Part shown: positions 1-9,061 of the stretch, piece by piece
How positions within the stretch are numbered: position 1 is the first letter of the stretch
How the letters are laid out: each line of letters starts with the position of its first letter
Assembly (NCBI GenBank): GCA_014859895.1
Contig: JACZKS010000114.1
Span: 1-64,000, forward strand
From: Rhodospirillales bacterium
Lineage (GTDB): Bacteria; Pseudomonadota; Alphaproteobacteria; Rhodospirillales; Shumkoniaceae
Length of the DNA: 64,000 bases
Reading direction: 5' to 3'
Position numbers and translations under genes: made by a program
Notes under the pieces: model-generated
What the model was told of the DNA's origin: nothing
The model's database searches: none
Seen by the model: only the letters and a program-made list of their open reading frames with translations

Positions 1-288
1 CAGCATGTCGCGGTCCGCCACCGGCTGGTCCTTCGGCCACCCAAACTCCTTGGCGACGTCGGCAATCTCCATCTGCCCGCTGCCCGTCTGCTTCTCCTCG
101 AACAACTCCACTACACTGCGTAGCCGGACGTTCTTGATCAAACGCGCCCGGCGCAACGAAAGCGTCTCAAACGGGATGATCGACAGCGGCAACGTGTGCA
201 ACGAATCACGGTCAACGTCGGAGAGAGTCTCCTTCGGCCTTTCCGCGGTCGCCCCTGCGTCGCGACCCGGGACGTCCTCAGATTGCAT
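1..288 (-). CDS. conserved hypothetical protein, N-terminal part (cut by window edge)
   Basis: The reverse strand is open from an ATG at 288 to the window edge (96 codons, no stop). The N-terminus begins MQSEDVPGRD and continues into LPLSIIPFETLSLRRARLIK, then a charged helical stretch with VVELFEEKQTGSGQ and a DVAKEFGWP segment. No catalytic motif is visible and I do not recognise the family. The ATG lies inside the last codons of the upstream HD-GYP gene (11-nt overlap), which implies translational coupling and a shared role in that signalling pathway. Codon use and the overlap make this much more convincing than the opposite-strand frame. Function is unknown. Confidence 0.7.
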   Translation of the reverse strand, partial: MQSEDVPGRDAGATAERPKETLSDVDRDSLHTLPLSIIPFETLSLRRARLIKNVRLRSVVELFEEKQTGSGQMEIADVAKEFGWPKDQPVADRDML

Positions 289-1447
289 TCGTCTTCCCTC
301 TTGAGCCGAAGAATGGTGTCTTTCTCCGATTCTCACCGTTTTGCGGGAAGGAAGCAATCCTCCCGTCCGCTTTTCGCGCAACGTCGGGCCGCTTGCCATA
401 AGCTTCCGCCAACAGATGGGCGTTGTTTCCGAAGACCTGGAGGACGGTAGGGTCGAAATGCTGAGGACGGGTGCGGACATCGCCTTCCAGGATGACCTTC
501 ATCGCCGCCCGATGATCCATGGCCGGCTTGTAAGGCCTGGCTGACCGCAGGGCGTCATAGACATCGCACACCGCGGTGATGCGGGCCTCGATCGGGATTG
601 CCTCCCCGGCGAGCTTGTAAGGATACCCGCTGCCGTCCCAGCGTTCGTGATGGGACAGCGTGATGGCCGCGGCCACCTTCATGATCTCATCGGTCGACGG
701 CGAAACGATCTCGTGGCCGATGAGGGTATGGGCCTGCATGGTGGCGATCTCGGCCTCGGTCAACAGGCCCGGCTTCATCAGGATGTTGTCGGGGACCCCG
801 ATCTTGCCGATGTCGTGGAGAGTGGCGGCCAGCCGGACTTTCCGTGCCGACGCTTCCGACCAGTCGAGCCCCTGCGCCAGGATTTCGGCATAGATGCCGA
901 TGCGCCGGATGTGCTCTCCGGTGTCATTGTCGCGGTGCTCGGCGGCGATGGCGAGACTCTCCAGAGCCTCGATCCTGGCCGAATCGACTTCCTGGGCGAG
1001 CACGGTGATCCGCTCGGTCTTTTCCACGACTTCGGCTTCCAGCGACCGTTGCGTCTGCAGCTTGCCCTCGTTACTGGAAATCCCCTCCAGGCATTTGCGG
1101 ATCGCGGCTTCAAGTTGTTCCGAACTGAACGGCTTGGTGAGGAAATCCGATGCCCCCAGACGCAGTGCTTCCACGGCCTCGTCGAATCCGCCGTGGCCGG
1201 TGACCACGATGAACCCGATATCGCTGCGGATGTTGGACTTGATCTCGGCGATGACGTCCAGCCCCGACATCCCAGGCATGCGGATATCGACCAGGGCGAC
1301 ACCGATTTGCCGATCTTTCGCCGCCGCTTCGATGGCGGCCTCACCGTCGGCGGCCTGCACGCAGTCGAAACCAAGCCGCTGAAGGCGCCTCGTCACCGCC
1401 ACGCGAATTGGCTGCTCGTCATCCACCACCAGAATTTTTCGTTCCAT
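278..1447 (-). CDS. response regulator with HD-GYP c-di-GMP phosphodiesterase domain
   Basis: 389 aa. An N-terminal receiver domain (residues about 3-118) has the acidic pair D9-D10, the phospho-acceptor D54 in LVDIRMPG and K105 in LTKPF. A short coiled linker (about 125-165) leads to an HD-GYP domain (about 165-350) with H211-D212 in LHDIGKIG, further histidines at 240 and 245, and HHERWDGSGYP at 266-276. Those residues are the metal and catalytic set of HD-GYP enzymes, which hydrolyse cyclic di-GMP (RpfG type), so activity is probably intact. Its stop codon overlaps the start of the next gene at the window edge. The cognate kinase is not visible here. The ATG at 1447 follows a weak AGAA-type ribosome site. 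Confidence 0.93.
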   Translation of the reverse strand: MERKILVVDDEQPIRVAVTRRLQRLGFDCVQAADGEAAIEAAAKDRQIGVALVDIRMPGMSGLDVIAEIKSNIRSDIGFIVVTGHGGFDEAVEALRLGASDFLTKPFSSEQLEAAIRKCLEGISSNEGKLQTQRSLEAEVVEKTERITVLAQEVDSARIEALESLAIAAEHRDNDTGEHIRRIGIYAEILAQGLDWSEASARKVRLAATLHDIGKIGVPDNILMKPGLLTEAEIATMQAHTLIGHEIVSPSTDEIMKVAAAITLSHHERWDGSGYPYKLAGEAIPIEARITAVCDVYDALRSARPYKPAMDHRAAMKVILEGDVRTRPQHFDPTVLQVFGNNAHLLAEAYGKRPDVARKADGRIASFPQNGENRRKTPFFGSRGKTNAI

Positions 1448-1769
1448 TTCTTCGCGTTCCGTCTTACTTGCATCCGTGCCATGCCGAGGACTCCTCTCGG
1501 GGAATCCCGATTCCCTCGCCCGCCGTGCGGCCGTTGAATTCGATTGATCGGTCGTTCTCTAGGAACCCGTGGCGATACCGCTTCTCCGGCACCCGATGCC
1601 GCCCGGAACGCGCCAACCTTTTCCGCTGGCGTTTCGCAGGAAAGCACACGCGTGTTTCGTGGTTTTGTCAGATCGGCCGGAAAAATGTTTCAGAGCGAAA
1701 CAAAGTCGGTCGCGGCCGCCAAGACGGCGGCGAGGCGCATGTCGCGCGTGGCCGGCGGGCCGAAAGGAG
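1448..1769. other. intergenic stretch without a supported gene
   Basis: About 320 bases separate two same-strand regulator genes. Short open frames exist on both strands but none has a convincing ribosome site or recognisable protein. Presumably it holds the promoter of the HD-GYP gene; no clear -35/-10 pair was found. Confidence 0.5.
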
Positions 1770-2495
1770 CTACTGCTCCCACTCGATCTGCTGATCGAAG
1801 AAGTAACCGACTCCCCACTCCGTCTTGACGAACTTCGGCCGCTTCGGGTCTGGTTCGATCTTCCGGCGCAGCCGGGATATCCGGGTGTCGATGCTGCGGT
1901 CGAAAACGTCAGGCTCGCCCGCCATGAAGCAGTCCAAAATCTGCTCGCGGGTCAGCACCCGCTTAGGCCGTTCCATCAGGGCCAAAAGGACGTTGAACTC
2001 TCCGGCGGTCAGCCGCACCTCGCTGCCTTCGGGCGTCAGCAGCTTGCGCCGGGAGACGTCAATCGTCCATCCCAAGAAGCGGCCGATCCGGCCACCCTCC
2101 TCGGTCACGGACTCTTCTCCCGTCGGACGCCCGGTAGTCCGGCGCAGGACCGCATTGACCCGCGCCAGAAGCTCCCGTGAACTGAACGGCTTGGTGACAA
2201 AATCGTCGGCCCCCAGTTCGAGTCCGACCACGCGGTCCACCTCTTCGCCCCGTCCGGTCAGCATAATGATTGGAATGTCCGAGTCCCTGCGGATTTCCCG
2301 TGCCAGGTCGAACCCACTGTCCCCGGGCAGGACAAGATCGAGAATCACCAGATCGGTCTTTTCGCGAAGGAGTTCGGCTCTCATGGCCTCGCCGTCATGA
2401 GCCAGACTGATGTCGAATCCATAGGCGGAAAGGTATCGCCGTAACGAGTGCCCCAAGGCCTCATCGTCATCGACGATCAGGATTCTTCTCGTCAA
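1770..2495 (-). CDS. OmpR/PhoB-family response regulator
   Basis: 241 aa. Receiver domain (residues about 4-118) with D10-D11, phospho-acceptor D53 in LVILDLVLPG and the switch lysine in VTKPFSSREL. A C-terminal winged-helix DNA-binding domain (about 140-235) shows VRLTAGEFNVLLAL, LTREQIL and the recognition-helix segment FDRSIDTRISRLRRKI, all typical of the OmpR/PhoB group. It acts as a cytoplasmic transcription factor activated by a sensor kinase. No kinase gene is adjacent; the HD-GYP regulator lies 320 bases downstream on the same strand. Target genes cannot be told from the sequence. Confidence 0.93.
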   Translation of the reverse strand: MTRRILIVDDDEALGHSLRRYLSAYGFDISLAHDGEAMRAELLREKTDLVILDLVLPGDSGFDLAREIRRDSDIPIIMLTGRGEEVDRVVGLELGADDFVTKPFSSRELLARVNAVLRRTTGRPTGEESVTEEGGRIGRFLGWTIDVSRRKLLTPEGSEVRLTAGEFNVLLALMERPKRVLTREQILDCFMAGEPDVFDRSIDTRISRLRRKIEPDPKRPKFVKTEWGVGYFFDQQIEWEQ

Positions 2496-2716
2496 ACCAG
2501 CCCCCCGCCGATTTGCTCGGCTCGATACGTTCCCTCATTCAGTCGAAACTTATACCGGAACTCCCATACATTTCGAGAAAAAGCGCAACCCATAGAGAAT
2601 TTTCATATCCCGCTTTCCCTCACCAAGGGCATGCGCCGGTCCCCTTTCGCGCCTCGGCACCAGCACTCTCTCACTTTTCCCGGCGCCCCTCAATCGCCAC
2701 CCGCCGCCCTGAGCGG

Positions 2717-4243
2717 CTATTTCCGGCGGATCCGACCTTCCACCCGCGGCGTCAGGCTCTTTGTCGCGGCGATGTGGTTGATCACCGCCGTCACTACATA
2801 GGTTCCCGCGGAAGCGTCGACCACAATCTCGCCGTTTGCCAGCGGGTCGTATCCGTCACCACCAGCCGCCAGAAACTCATTAGTCGCGACGCGATAGATC
2901 CTGTCCTCGTGCAGAACCTCGCCGCCGACCATCGCCGAGACGATCCGCCTTCCCGCCGGTGCCTTCGCGTCGTACACGAAAGACATGCCGGCGATCTGCG
3001 GGAAACGCGCCGACTTCTCCTCGACCTTCGAAACGCCGTTCTCCAGCGCAGCCAGAAGGTCGATTCCCGCCAATTCGATCAGCACCGTGACATTGTCGAA
3101 CGGCAGCTCGTTCAAGATATCCTTACGGGTCAGCGAAGTCCCGGGATCGTATGTGCGGTCGCCCCGAATTGCCCCGCTGTTGACAAGGGCGACGTCGGCC
3201 CCCGTCGCTTCCTTCATGGCATCGGCGACGAGATTGCCGAATCCGGTTTCCTGGCTCCGCACGATGTCCTGGCGGGTATCCAACATCACCGTCGTCTTGC
3301 CGATGACGCTGGTCAGCTCGGTCGCCATGCTGGCGTTATGCCTGTCGACGAGCTTTTTCATCTCGGGGTCGGGCGCCACCCCGGCCGTCGTCATCACGCG
3401 CCACGCCGGGCGCACGCGCAGGTGTTTCCTGCCGCCTTGCTCCTGCCATTCCACCGACAGGTCGATGGCTGCCAGGAAGTGGGCATTGTAGCCGGACTTG
3501 TGGATAAGCACGCCGCCTTCATAGAACGTGATCGGATCGTGATCGTGCCCGCCCAGGATCATGTTGATGCCACCGACCGATGCCGCCAGATCGCGGTCCT
3601 GATCGATACTGAGATGGGTGATGGCTACGATGAGGTCGGCTCCCGATTCCTGCAGGCGCTTGACTGCCGCCTCCGCGGTCTCGATGACGTCGGCAAAGAC
3701 GATGCCCTTGCCGGGTGAGGAAAGAACCTCGGTCTCGGGCACCAGGATGCCGAAAAAACCGATGGTGAAATTGGCTTTCTTCAGTATCAGCAGGTCCTTG
3801 GCGCCAACTGCCGGGGTACCGTCGAGCGCCAGGACGTTGGTGCCAAGCCAGGGGAACTTCGATTCGCCGATTCGCTGGGCGGCGACCTCGGGGCCGAAAT
3901 CGAACTCGTGGTTTCCCAGTACCGCGACATCGACGCCGATGGCATTCATCAGCGCGATCATGTGGGCGCCCTTGGTGATGCTCGACGACATCGAAGGCGA
4001 AATCAAATCGCCGCCGAAGGTCGTAATGCTGTTGGCGTTCCGCGCCCGCTCGGCACGCACCAGCGTCATTATTTCGGCCAGCCCGCCGATTCCGTTCTTC
4101 GGCGAGACTTCATAAATATCGTTGGCATGCAGAAACGTGATTCGGGTCGGCTCGGCCATGGCCGGAGCCGCCAGCAGCATCACCACGGCGGCAACGACAG
4201 CGACATCCGGCACCCAACGCCGGACAAAAGTTATCACAGACAT
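2717..4243 (-). CDS. periplasmic bifunctional metallophosphatase / 5'-nucleotidase
   Basis: 508 aa with a Sec signal peptide (hydrophobic residues about 12-28 ending APAMA). The calcineurin-like metallophosphatase domain follows, with NDIYE, GGDLISPS, GNHEFDFG, THLSIDQD and GGHDHD motifs. The C-terminal 5'-nucleotidase domain has NLVADAMKEATGADVALVNS and LPFDNVTVL. It belongs to the UshA/CpdB group that dephosphorylates nucleotides in the periplasm. The first metal motif reads NDIY rather than the usual NDxH, a variant that may shift metal use or substrate. The ATG is preceded by a strong GGGAGGG ribosome site. It is divergent from a purine nucleoside phosphorylase, which suggests nucleotide-to-base salvage. 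Confidence 0.9.
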   Translation of the reverse strand: MSVITFVRRWVPDVAVVAAVVMLLAAPAMAEPTRITFLHANDIYEVSPKNGIGGLAEIMTLVRAERARNANSITTFGGDLISPSMSSSITKGAHMIALMNAIGVDVAVLGNHEFDFGPEVAAQRIGESKFPWLGTNVLALDGTPAVGAKDLLILKKANFTIGFFGILVPETEVLSSPGKGIVFADVIETAEAAVKRLQESGADLIVAITHLSIDQDRDLAASVGGINMILGGHDHDPITFYEGGVLIHKSGYNAHFLAAIDLSVEWQEQGGRKHLRVRPAWRVMTTAGVAPDPEMKKLVDRHNASMATELTSVIGKTTVMLDTRQDIVRSQETGFGNLVADAMKEATGADVALVNSGAIRGDRTYDPGTSLTRKDILNELPFDNVTVLIELAGIDLLAALENGVSKVEEKSARFPQIAGMSFVYDAKAPAGRRIVSAMVGGEVLHEDRIYRVATNEFLAAGGDGYDPLANGEIVVDASAGTYVVTAVINHIAATKSLTPRVEGRIRRK

Positions 4244-4381
4244 TCTTTTCCCTCCCCCGGAACGGGGTCAGACAAGTACCCTGTACGGCCCTGAAACTAT
4301 CACGCCGGCGTTGTGCCGGCTATCCGGCCATGGCAGGATTACTCACAATTTTCGGGGTTAGAGAAAGGAACGGTCAGGCGA

Positions 4382-5209
4382 ATGCTTTCCAATGACCCCG
4401 ATGCCGAACACAGTGCCCGCATCATCCGCGAACGTGCCGGCGACCTCGGCACTCCATCGTTTGCCATCGTTCTCGGCAGTGGCCTTGGCGCCGTCGCCGA
4501 CGCCCTGACGGATGCCGTGGCGATTCCATTCGGAGACCTGCCGGGTTTCCCCCTTCCGTTGGTCCGCGGCCACGCCGGACGTCTGGTCCTGGGCCGACTG
4601 GGGGGCCGCGATGTCGCCGTCATGCAGGGGCGCGCGCACTATTACGAGGCTGGCGACGTCGCCGCCATGAAGGTGCCGCTGCGCGCCCTCGCCATCACCG
4701 GCTGTCCGGCGATGATTTTCACCAATTCCGCAGGCTCGCTTCGGCTCGAAGTAGGCCCCGGCAGCTTGATGATGATTACCGATCACATCAATTTCGCCGC
4801 AGCCAATCCGCTGATCGGCGAACCCGGCGAGGAGAGCTTCGTCGACATGACCGAGGCCTACGACGCGGAACTGCGCGCCCGCCTTCGGGCGGCGGCCGGC
4901 CGGCTTGACATTCCCCTGCACGAGGGCGTGTACGCATGGTTCTCGGGGCCGAGTTTCGAGACGCCGGCGGAAATCCATGCGGCACGGACGCTGGGCGCCG
5001 ATGCCGTCGGCATGTCGACGGTGCCCGAAGTCCTGCTGGCCCGCTGGCTGGGTCTGCGCATCGCCGCCCTTTCGATCATCGCCAATCCGGCGGCGGGTAT
5101 GGCCGGCAAGGCGCTTACCCACGAAACCAGCGTGACCGAGGCCGCCCGCGCGGCCGACGACCTGACCCGCCTGCTGACCACCTTTTTGGAGGACGGCGCG
5201 GCCGCATGA
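4382..5209 (+). CDS. purine nucleoside phosphorylase (trimeric PNP family)
   Basis: 275 aa from the ATG at 4382; an upstream in-frame ATG at 4313 would add 23 residues not expected for the family. Motifs in order: VLGSGLG (phosphate loop), RGHAGRLVLG, QGRAHYYEAGD, NSAGSL, GPSFETPAEI with the purine-binding Glu, and ALSIIANPAAGM with the Asn that selects 6-oxopurines. Methylthioadenosine phosphorylases have Asp at that last position, so inosine/guanosine-type specificity is the better guess. It would cleave nucleosides to base plus ribose-1-phosphate. It is divergent from the 5'-nucleotidase and close to mtnA, so the neighbourhood handles nucleosides and methylthio-sugars. Confidence 0.9.
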   Translation: MLSNDPDAEHSARIIRERAGDLGTPSFAIVLGSGLGAVADALTDAVAIPFGDLPGFPLPLVRGHAGRLVLGRLGGRDVAVMQGRAHYYEAGDVAAMKVPLRALAITGCPAMIFTNSAGSLRLEVGPGSLMMITDHINFAAANPLIGEPGEESFVDMTEAYDAELRARLRAAAGRLDIPLHEGVYAWFSGPSFETPAEIHAARTLGADAVGMSTVPEVLLARWLGLRIAALSIIANPAAGMAGKALTHETSVTEAARAADDLTRLLTTFLEDGAAA

Positions 5210-5216
5210 CGCCGCA

Positions 5217-6113
5217 TCATTCCTTTTTGCGTCGGACCCGTTGGCGGCGCAGGATGTAAAGGCTGCTGGCGACGATGACGAGAGCACCGACGACCGTCCA
5301 CCCGTCTGGCAGGTCGCCGAACCCCAGGAAACCGAACAGCGTCGCCCATACCATCCCCGAATAATTGAACGGCGAAACGGTGGCGGCCGGCGCCATCTGG
5401 AATGCCTTGGTAGCCGCCAGATGGCCGGTCATGCTGAGAAAGCCCGCCGCCGCCATGACCGCCCAATCGACCGGCCGCGGCGTCACCCAGACAAAGGGAA
5501 CGATGGCCGTCATCGCCAACGCGCAAACCAGGGCGGTGTAGAACACCGTGGTGCGCGGATCGTCGAGGTGCGCCAGACTGCGAGCGGTAATCTGGCTGAC
5601 CGCGTAAAAGCCCGCCCCCAGCAGGACGATGACGGCGGCCGGATGAATCGCCGCGATGCCGGGGCGCACGATCAGCAGCACGCCCAGGAAGCCGACGACG
5701 ACGCCCGCCCACTGGCGCGGCCCGACCTGTTCCTTGAGCATCGGCACCGAAAGGGCGGTGACGATCAGGGGACTGGCCGCGAATAGCACGTTGGTTTCGG
5801 CGAGCGGGATGTAACGAAGGCCGCTGACCATGGCGCCGGATGCCAGCAGGATCATGACGCCGCGCAGAATCTGCAGGCGCGGGCTGCGCGTTCTGGCAAT
5901 CAGGGGCAGCCTTCTCGCCAGCAGTGGGGCCATGAACAGCAGATGGAAGGTGAAGCGGGCCCAGATCACCTCGGAGACCGGAAAGAGCTGGGCCAGATGC
6001 TTGGCGATGGCGTCCATGCCGACCAATAGCAGCATGGCGACGCACATCCAGAAGACACCCCAGCCGACCTTCTGGGGCGGTAATCGCCCGGCCACCTCGC
6101 TCATGGCCGGCAT
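5217..6113 (-). CDS. EamA/DMT-family membrane transporter (copy 2)
   Basis: About 298 aa with roughly ten hydrophobic helices and the two-fold EamA repeat; the N-terminus reads VGWGVFWMCVAMLLLVGMDA. It belongs to the drug/metabolite transporter superfamily, whose members export amino acids, nucleosides or other metabolites; the substrate cannot be read off. It is a tandem paralogue of the next upstream gene, aligning along its whole length (for example both carry VGWG.FWMC near the start and FNYS...VWAT near the end). The ATG at 6113 was chosen because the extended frame runs into the upstream gene; an ATG at 6104 is also possible. The gap to the upstream stop is about 10 bases, so the pair is co-transcribed. 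Confidence 0.85.
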   Translation of the reverse strand: MPAMSEVAGRLPPQKVGWGVFWMCVAMLLLVGMDAIAKHLAQLFPVSEVIWARFTFHLLFMAPLLARRLPLIARTRSPRLQILRGVMILLASGAMVSGLRYIPLAETNVLFAASPLIVTALSVPMLKEQVGPRQWAGVVVGFLGVLLIVRPGIAAIHPAAVIVLLGAGFYAVSQITARSLAHLDDPRTTVFYTALVCALAMTAIVPFVWVTPRPVDWAVMAAAGFLSMTGHLAATKAFQMAPAATVSPFNYSGMVWATLFGFLGFGDLPDGWTVVGALVIVASSLYILRRQRVRRKKE

Positions 6114-6123
6114 CCATTCATTG

Positions 6124-7023
6124 TCATTCCGGCGTTCCTTCCGGCTGGCGCTTCTTGCGCTGGCGGTCCAGCACGTAAAGACCACTTGCCACGATGACGG
6201 TGGCGCCGGCCACCGTCCATCCGTCCGGCAGGTCGCCGAAGACCACGTACCCCACCGCCGTCGCCCACACCAGCGACGAATAATTGAACGGGGTGACGGC
6301 GGCGGCCGGCGCGGCCTGGAAGGCTCGCGCCGAAAAGATGTGCCCGGCCAGGCTGAGCAGCCCGACGCCGCCCATCAGCGCCCAGCCCATGGCGTCCGGC
6401 GTCACCCACAGGAAGGGTACGATCACGCTGGTGCTCGCCACCCCAACCAGCGCCGTATAGAAAACGGTGGTCAGCGGATGGTCGATCCCGCCCAGCCGGC
6501 GGGTCGAGATCTGGTTGATCGCGTAGGAAATGGACCCAAGCAGCGGAAAGACCGCCGCCCAATGGATGAGATCGCCGCCCGGCCGCACCACCAGGACAAC
6601 TCCGGCGAAACCGATCGCCACCCCGACCCAACGGCGCGCCCCGACCTTCTCGCCCAGCAGCGGCACCGAAAGCGCGGTGACGATCAGCGGGCTGACCGAA
6701 CTCAGTACCGATACCTCGGCCAAGGGAAGAACTTGCAGGGCGATGATGATGGCAATGTTGGTCAGGATCACCATCACGCCGCGCAGCACTTGCAGGCCCG
6801 GGCTGCGGGTCTTGGCCAGGACAGGCAACCGCTTGGCCATCAAAGGCATCATGAACAACAGATGAAAAACAAAGCGGACCCAGATGATCTCGGCGATGGG
6901 GTAGGTCCGGATGAGGTATTTGGTGGTGCCGTCCATGCAGACGAACAGCAGCATGGAGGAGCACATCCAGAAGATCCCCCACCCGACGCTCTGTGGGGTT
7001 TCCCCCGCTTCGCCACGACTCAT
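6124..7023 (-). CDS. EamA/DMT-family membrane transporter (copy 1)
   Basis: About 299 aa, ten predicted transmembrane helices, two EamA repeats. The start at 7023 (MSRGEAGETPQS) aligns with the start of the paralogue downstream and has a GGCGGGA-type site; an upstream ATG at 7110 would add 29 unmatched residues. It sits between mtnA (upstream, same strand) and its own paralogue. A role in exporting a nucleoside or methylthio-compound is plausible from context only. Confidence 0.85.
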   Translation of the reverse strand: MSRGEAGETPQSVGWGIFWMCSSMLLFVCMDGTTKYLIRTYPIAEIIWVRFVFHLLFMMPLMAKRLPVLAKTRSPGLQVLRGVMVILTNIAIIIALQVLPLAEVSVLSSVSPLIVTALSVPLLGEKVGARRWVGVAIGFAGVVLVVRPGGDLIHWAAVFPLLGSISYAINQISTRRLGGIDHPLTTVFYTALVGVASTSVIVPFLWVTPDAMGWALMGGVGLLSLAGHIFSARAFQAAPAAAVTPFNYSSLVWATAVGYVVFGDLPDGWTVAGATVIVASGLYVLDRQRKKRQPEGTPE

Positions 7024-7106
7024 GTTGCGATTGTCCCGCCAGCCGCACCCGTTGAACCCGCTCGACAGAAATGATGAGGCTCGCCGTTTTCCGTCTGCAC
7101 CACGCG

Positions 7107-8201
7107 TCACGCCCGCTCGGGATAAAGCCCCAGCAATCCCTCGCGAGAGGCGGCACAGACGCCGCGTTCAGTCACCAGGCCGCTGACCAGACGCGCCGGC
7201 GTCACGTCGAAGGCATAATTGGCGGCGGCACTGCCGGGGGGTGTGATGCGAACGGTGACGATGCCGCCGTCCGGAGCCCGGCCGGTGATCTCGGTCACCT
7301 CGGTGGCATCCCGCTGCTCGATGGGAATGTCGCGAACGCCATCTTCCAGAGACCAGTCGATGGTGGAATGCGGCAGCGCCACATAGAACGGTACGCCATT
7401 GTCGTGGGCGGCCAAGGCCTTCAGATAGGTGCCGATCTTGTTGCAAACGTCGCCACTGGCCGCGGTGCGGTCGGTACCGACGATGCAGAGATCGACAAGG
7501 CCATGCTGCATCAGGTGGCCGCCGACGTTATCGGCGATCACCGTATGCGGCACGCCGTGCCGGCCCAGTTCCCACGCAGAAAGGCTGGCCCCCTGGTTAC
7601 GCGGCCGCGTCTCGTCCACCCAGACGTGGACCGGCACCCCGACGTCGAATGCCTTGTAGATGGGCGCCAGCGCGGTGCCCCAGTCGACGGTCGCCAGCCA
7701 GCCGGCGTTGCAATGGGTGAGCACGTTGACACGCTGCGGCTGGCCCTTTTTCTCCCAAGCCTCACGGATGAGCTTGAGACCGTGCTCGCCGATCGCCTCG
7801 CAGGTCGCCGCGTCGTCGTCGCAGATTTCCGCGGCGCGGGTGTAGGCGGCGCGAAGGCGCTCGGCATGCGGCCGGTTGCGCAGGCCGGCCTTCATCTCGT
7901 CCAGTGCCCAGCGCAGGTTGACCGCCGTCGGCCGCGTCGCCAGCAGAAGCGCGGACGCCGCGTCGATGGCCGCATCCGAAACGTCTTGGCGCATGGCCAG
8001 GCACAAGCCATAGGCTGCCGTGGCGCCGACCAGCGGCGCGCCGCGCACCTGCATGGAGCGAATGGCGTGGGCCGCCTCCTCGAGGGTGGTCAGGCGAAGG
8101 ATGGCAAAGGCGTGCGGCAGCCGGGTCTGGTCGATGATGTGGACCGACCAACCATCTTCGCCAACCCAGATCGTACGGTATGCGACGCCATCGACTTTCA
8201 T
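7107..8201 (-). CDS. mtnA: S-methyl-5-thioribose-1-phosphate isomerase
   Basis: 364 aa from the ATG at 8201, preceded by GGGAAG at good spacing; the longer frame from 8240 is less likely. It shows the MtnA signature: [16 protein letters not shown] near residue 55, the catalytic Cys in [18 protein letters not shown], and the catalytic Asp in [18 protein letters not shown]. MtnA converts methylthioribose-1-phosphate to methylthioribulose-1-phosphate in methionine salvage, or in the related 5-deoxyribose/DHAP shunt. No other mtn gene is in the window, so which route it serves is open. It lies upstream of two EamA transporters on the same strand. Confidence 0.93.
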   Translation of the reverse strand: MKVDGVAYRTIWVGEDGWSVHIIDQTRLPHAFAILRLTTLEEAAHAIRSMQVRGAPLVGATAAYGLCLAMRQDVSDAAIDAASALLLATRPTAVNLRWALDEMKAGLRNRPHAERLRAAYTRAAEICDDDAATCEAIGEHGLKLIREAWEKKGQPQRVNVLTHCNAGWLATVDWGTALAPIYKAFDVGVPVHVWVDETRPRNQGASLSAWELGRHGVPHTVIADNVGGHLMQHGLVDLCIVGTDRTAASGDVCNKIGTYLKALAAHDNGVPFYVALPHSTIDWSLEDGVRDIPIEQRDATEVTEITGRAPDGGIVTVRITPPGSAAANYAFDVTPARLVSGLVTERGVCAASREGLLGLYPERA

Positions 8202-8402
8202 GGATATCTTCCCGAGGGAGTTTTCATGTCGCAACGACATTGGCCTTTGCGGCCCCTCCGTCCAATGTTTTTTTTCCGCGCCATGCGTCCAATCGGGAAT
8301 ATGGACTCAACATTCCGCAATCGATCGGCCATGATCTTGCGTGGGGAGTGCAAGCTCAACCGGACAGCCAAGCAGCCGTCCGGTCGGAGGGAAGAATGCA
8401 CC

Positions 8403-9041
8403 ATGGCCGAACCGATCGTTTACATTGTGGACGATGACGAAGCCGTGCGTGGAGCCATCGAATGGCTTCTCGGTACGGTCGGATTGCAGGTTCATACGTT
8501 CGGATCTGGCCAGGAATTCCTCGACTCGCTCGGCGCCACCGACGCCCCCGGTTGCATCGTGCTCGACGTTCGCATGCCGGGCAAAGGCGGACTGGAAATC
8601 CAGGCGGAGCTGAAGGCGCGGGACTGCCCGCTGCCGGTCATCATCCTGACCGGCCACGGCGACGCGCCGATGGCCGCACGCGCCATCAAGGACGGCGCCT
8701 TCGACTTCATCGAAAAGCCGTTCAACAACCAAGCCCTGCTGGACATCATCCAGAAGGCCATCCACGAAAGCGAATCCCTCATCGAGGCCCGGCGGCAGCG
8801 GTACGAGGTGAGCCGCCGCCTGCAATCCCTTTCCGAGCGCGAGCGCCAGGTTCTCGACCTGATCCTGAAGGGCAAGAGCAATCAGGAAATGGCGGGGGAG
8901 CTGAACATCAGCCGGCGGACCGTCGAGGTGCACCGCGCCAACCTGATGGAAAAGATGGCAGCCGGTTCCATCGCCGAACTGATGCGGGCCGCCTTCGCCG
9001 TCAACCTGATCGGGCAATCGCCCCATCGACGGCGGGGATAG
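8403..9041 (+). CDS. FixJ/NarL-type response regulator
   Basis: 212 aa. The receiver domain (residues about 5-120) has D10-D12, phospho-acceptor D55 in IVLDVRMPG and K in FIEKPFNNQ. The C-terminal LuxR-type helix-turn-helix (about 145-205) reads LSERERQVLDLILKGKSNQE then ISRRTVEVHRANLMEKM. FixJ-type regulators act with sensor kinases in redox or carboxylate sensing. The ATG at 8403 follows GGAGGGAAG. No partner kinase is adjacent; the gene is convergent with the sugar ABC operon. Confidence 0.9.
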   Translation: MAEPIVYIVDDDEAVRGAIEWLLGTVGLQVHTFGSGQEFLDSLGATDAPGCIVLDVRMPGKGGLEIQAELKARDCPLPVIILTGHGDAPMAARAIKDGAFDFIEKPFNNQALLDIIQKAIHESESLIEARRQRYEVSRRLQSLSERERQVLDLILKGKSNQEMAGELNISRRTVEVHRANLMEKMAAGSIAELMRAAFAVNLIGQSPHRRRG

Positions 9042-9061
9042 AGCCTGCGTTCGCGGACACC

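Noticed and set aside
647-1537. Long forward open frame opposite the HD-GYP gene
   Set aside because: Mirror of a strong reverse-strand gene with classical motifs; high GC creates open antisense frames. No ribosome site or domain.
1393-1647. Small reverse-strand gene between the two regulator genes
   Set aside because: Overlaps the HD-GYP start, no ribosome site and no recognisable protein.
5830-7074. 414-codon forward open frame over the EamA pair
   Set aside because: Composition is rich in His, Arg and Gln with no hydrophobic core, as expected for the antisense of membrane protein genes.
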